NCBI GenBank assembly: GCA_964462635.1
Contig: CAYWYJ010000165.1
Span: 1-6,866, forward strand
Length of the DNA: 6,866 bases
DNA from: JBFMAI01 sp964462635
GTDB lineage: Bacteria; Planctomycetota; Phycisphaerae; UBA1845; Fen-1342
Direction of reading: 5' to 3'
A model generated the notes under the pieces. The model searched no databases, was not told the origin of the DNA, and worked only from the letters and a program-made list of their open reading frames with translations. How positions within the stretch are numbered: the first letter of the stretch is position 1; each line of letters starts with the position of its first letter. Positions 6,431 to 6,866 of the stretch are shown here, one piece after another. The translations under genes and the position numbers were made by a program.

Positions 6431-6594
6431 GGCCATACTCCTGCGCGGCCCGTGCGTCGGCCGCACCCGCACGCGCTTGCAGGGACCGCTCCTTAAGAGT
6501 GGCTGACAGAACCCACCACGCAAGTGGTGGGCCGCTTGGCCCCGCACTGGCGTGCGGGGTTCTGATAGCCGGTCCAAGCAAACCGCAGGAGTAT
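6431..6594 (-). promoter_or_regulatory. Candidate structured mgtE leader that can sequester the Shine-Dalgarno site
   Basis: Read along the mgtE transcript, AUACUCCUGCG (6594-6584) is perfectly complementary over 11 bases to CGCAGGAGUAU (6445-6435), which contains the whole mgtE Shine-Dalgarno AGGAG. Nested inside are GCUU/AAGC (6579-6576 with 6478-6475) and GGACC/GGUCC (6575-6571 with 6487-6483). Next comes an 11-position stem with two mismatches (6570-6560 with 6511-6501), which closes a three-way junction with two 8-bp hairpins. A 5-bp hairpin (6466-6452) lies between the inner stems and the Shine-Dalgarno site. The layout suggests translational control by hiding the ribosome site, plausible for a metal transporter. 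It does not match the M-box consensus I know. It requires a transcription start upstream of 6594, which is unproven. The alternative is a palindromic mobile element whose terminal repeat happens to include the ribosome site. Confidence 0.45.
6501..6570. repeat. Nested palindrome (cloverleaf/REP-like element)
   Basis: Outer arms GGCTGACAGAA (6501-6511) and TTCTGATAGCC (6560-6570) are inverted with two central non-matching positions. Immediately inside, with no spacer, are two perfect 8-bp hairpins with 4-base loops: CCCACCAC-GCAA-GTGGTGGG (6512-6531) and CCCCGCAC-TGGC-GTGCGGGG (6540-6559). An 8-base linker (6532-6539) separates them. A competing central hairpin GGGCC-GCTT-GGCCC (6529-6542) is also possible. 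On the plus strand the first loop is a GNRA tetraloop. The twin-palindrome layout resembles REP/BIME elements or small MITEs. No second copy lies in this window and no RAYT or transposase gene is present, so its repeated status is untested. It lies 71 bases upstream of the mgtE start codon. Confidence 0.6.
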
Positions 6595-6610
6595 ACAACA
6601 CGTGGCCAGT

Positions 6611-6633
6611 GCGCCCGGCCGCGTGCCGGGCGC
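6611..6633. repeat. 9-bp perfect inverted repeat (hairpin)
   Basis: GCGCCCGGC (6611-6619) and GCCGGGCGC (6625-6633) pair perfectly around the 5-base loop CGCGT. GCCA (6605-6608) and TGGC (6638-6641) can extend the structure past unpaired bases. No T-run follows on either strand, so it is not a canonical intrinsic terminator. It is upstream of the candidate mgtE leader and belongs to the same palindrome-rich non-coding stretch. Confidence 0.5.
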
Positions 6634-6679
6634 GACATGGCGATGCCCGTTGGGGGCTCCGACCCTCCCCGAACCCCTC

Positions 6680-6757
6680 CTCGCCGCAGCGAGTTGCGCT
6701 CGCCTCGGCGAGTCTCGTTCGCCACAGCGAATCTCGCCGCAGGCGGACCTGCGGCGG
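6680..6757. repeat. Degenerate 19-bp palindromic tandem array ending in a 9-bp hairpin
   Basis: Three consecutive 19-base units start with TCGCC at 6681, 6700 and 6719. Each carries TCGCC-N3-GCGA-[AG]-T, and pairwise identity is 14-15 of 19. A fourth, diverged partial unit may begin at 6734. Each unit is itself roughly palindromic. CTCGCC-TC-GGCGAG (6699-6712) is perfect, TTCGC-CACA-GCGAA (6718-6731) has 5 bp, and units 1 and 2 together fold as CTCGCCG/CGGCGAG (6680-6686 with 6706-6712). The array ends in CGCCGCAGG-CGGA-CCTGCGGCG (6735-6756), a perfect 9-bp hairpin. The 19-base period is not a multiple of three, arguing against coding. There are no unique spacers, so this is not a CRISPR array. 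Confidence 0.55.
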
Positions 6758-6866
6758 ACGTGGCGACCTGAGAGGGAGGGGAGTCAGGATGGCGGTAGGC
6801 TAAAGGGGCATTCAGGATCGTGGAACGCCAACCGGGAGGGCGAGCCTGTCTCCTTCGGCGACCCTG
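6758..6866. other. Non-coding right end, no gene recognised
   Basis: The last 109 bases contain no supportable reading frame. The only start codon near a purine-rich ribosome-site-like stretch (ATG at 6789) meets a stop after four codons. Composition is purine-rich on the plus strand (GAGAGGGAGGGGAG near 6771-6784). With the preceding repeats, the region upstream of mgtE from 6431 to the window edge (about 435 bases) is free of recognisable genes. I see no clear sigma-70 promoter in this stretch. Confidence 0.4.

Noticed and set aside
6590..6595. TATACT on the minus strand as the mgtE -10 box
   Set aside because: There is no acceptable -35 at 16-18 bases. The hexamer lies inside the 11-base anti-Shine-Dalgarno arm, so the match may be a by-product of that arm. 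It remains the main rival to the leader hypothesis if shown to be used.
6431..6601. N-terminal extension of MgtE to the ATG at 6601
   Set aside because: It would translate the palindromic leader, and the residues resemble no MgtE N domain. AGGAG is correctly spaced for the ATG at 6430.
6431..6620. M-box (ykoK) Mg2+ riboswitch upstream of mgtE
   Set aside because: I looked for the conserved M-box core blocks and the characteristic loop contacts and did not find them. An Infernal scan would settle it.
6680..6757. CRISPR array
   Set aside because: Units of 19 bases are contiguous with no unique spacers, and no cas genes are present.
6552..6803. Small plus-strand open frames across the repeat region
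   Set aside because: They are translations of the palindromes, with no ribosome site and no plausible protein composition.

Overview
The window is high-GC bacterial chromosome, most likely from a member of the Planctomycetota. The strongest clue is the protein at 4196-5023. It opens with a C-x2-C-[FY]-YNLRGL-x5-C-P-E-C zinc ribbon followed by membrane helices, an arrangement typical of that phylum. No phage, integrase, IS transposase, CRISPR array, tRNA or rRNA gene is visible. Six coding regions are supported.

Left part (1-2342, all minus strand): an apparent operon. It is transcribed as a small membrane-anchored protein of unknown function (2342-1932), then an ArnT/PMT-type family 39 glycosyltransferase (1927-230), then the start of a membrane protein that may be a PAP2 phosphatase (218-1, cut by the window edge). 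Spacings are 4 and 11 bases. Lipid-phosphate-sugar glycosyltransferases and PAP2 phosphatases both work on polyprenyl or lipid phosphates at the outer face of the inner membrane, so the set looks like an envelope-glycan module.

Middle (2511-5023): a compact UvrC on the minus strand (4037-2511) is divergent from the zinc-ribbon membrane protein on the plus strand (4196-5023). The short region between them carries a palindromic ATTATAAT that can serve as a -10 box in both directions.

Right part (5051-6866): the Mg2+ channel/transporter gene mgtE (6430-5051, minus), convergent with the zinc-ribbon gene. The roughly 435 bases upstream of it contain no gene but are rich in structure. The mgtE Shine-Dalgarno sequence has a perfect 11-base inverted complement about 140 bases upstream. 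The two arms enclose a neatly nested fold: an outer stem and a three-way junction with two 8-bp tetraloop hairpins. This could be a structured regulatory leader that hides the ribosome binding site. It could also be a palindromic mobile or REP-like element inserted upstream of mgtE. Further upstream lie a 9-bp hairpin, a degenerate 19-bp palindromic tandem array and another 9-bp hairpin. This leader region is the part of the window most worth a second look.

No database search or folding program was available. Functional names rest on motifs read by eye.
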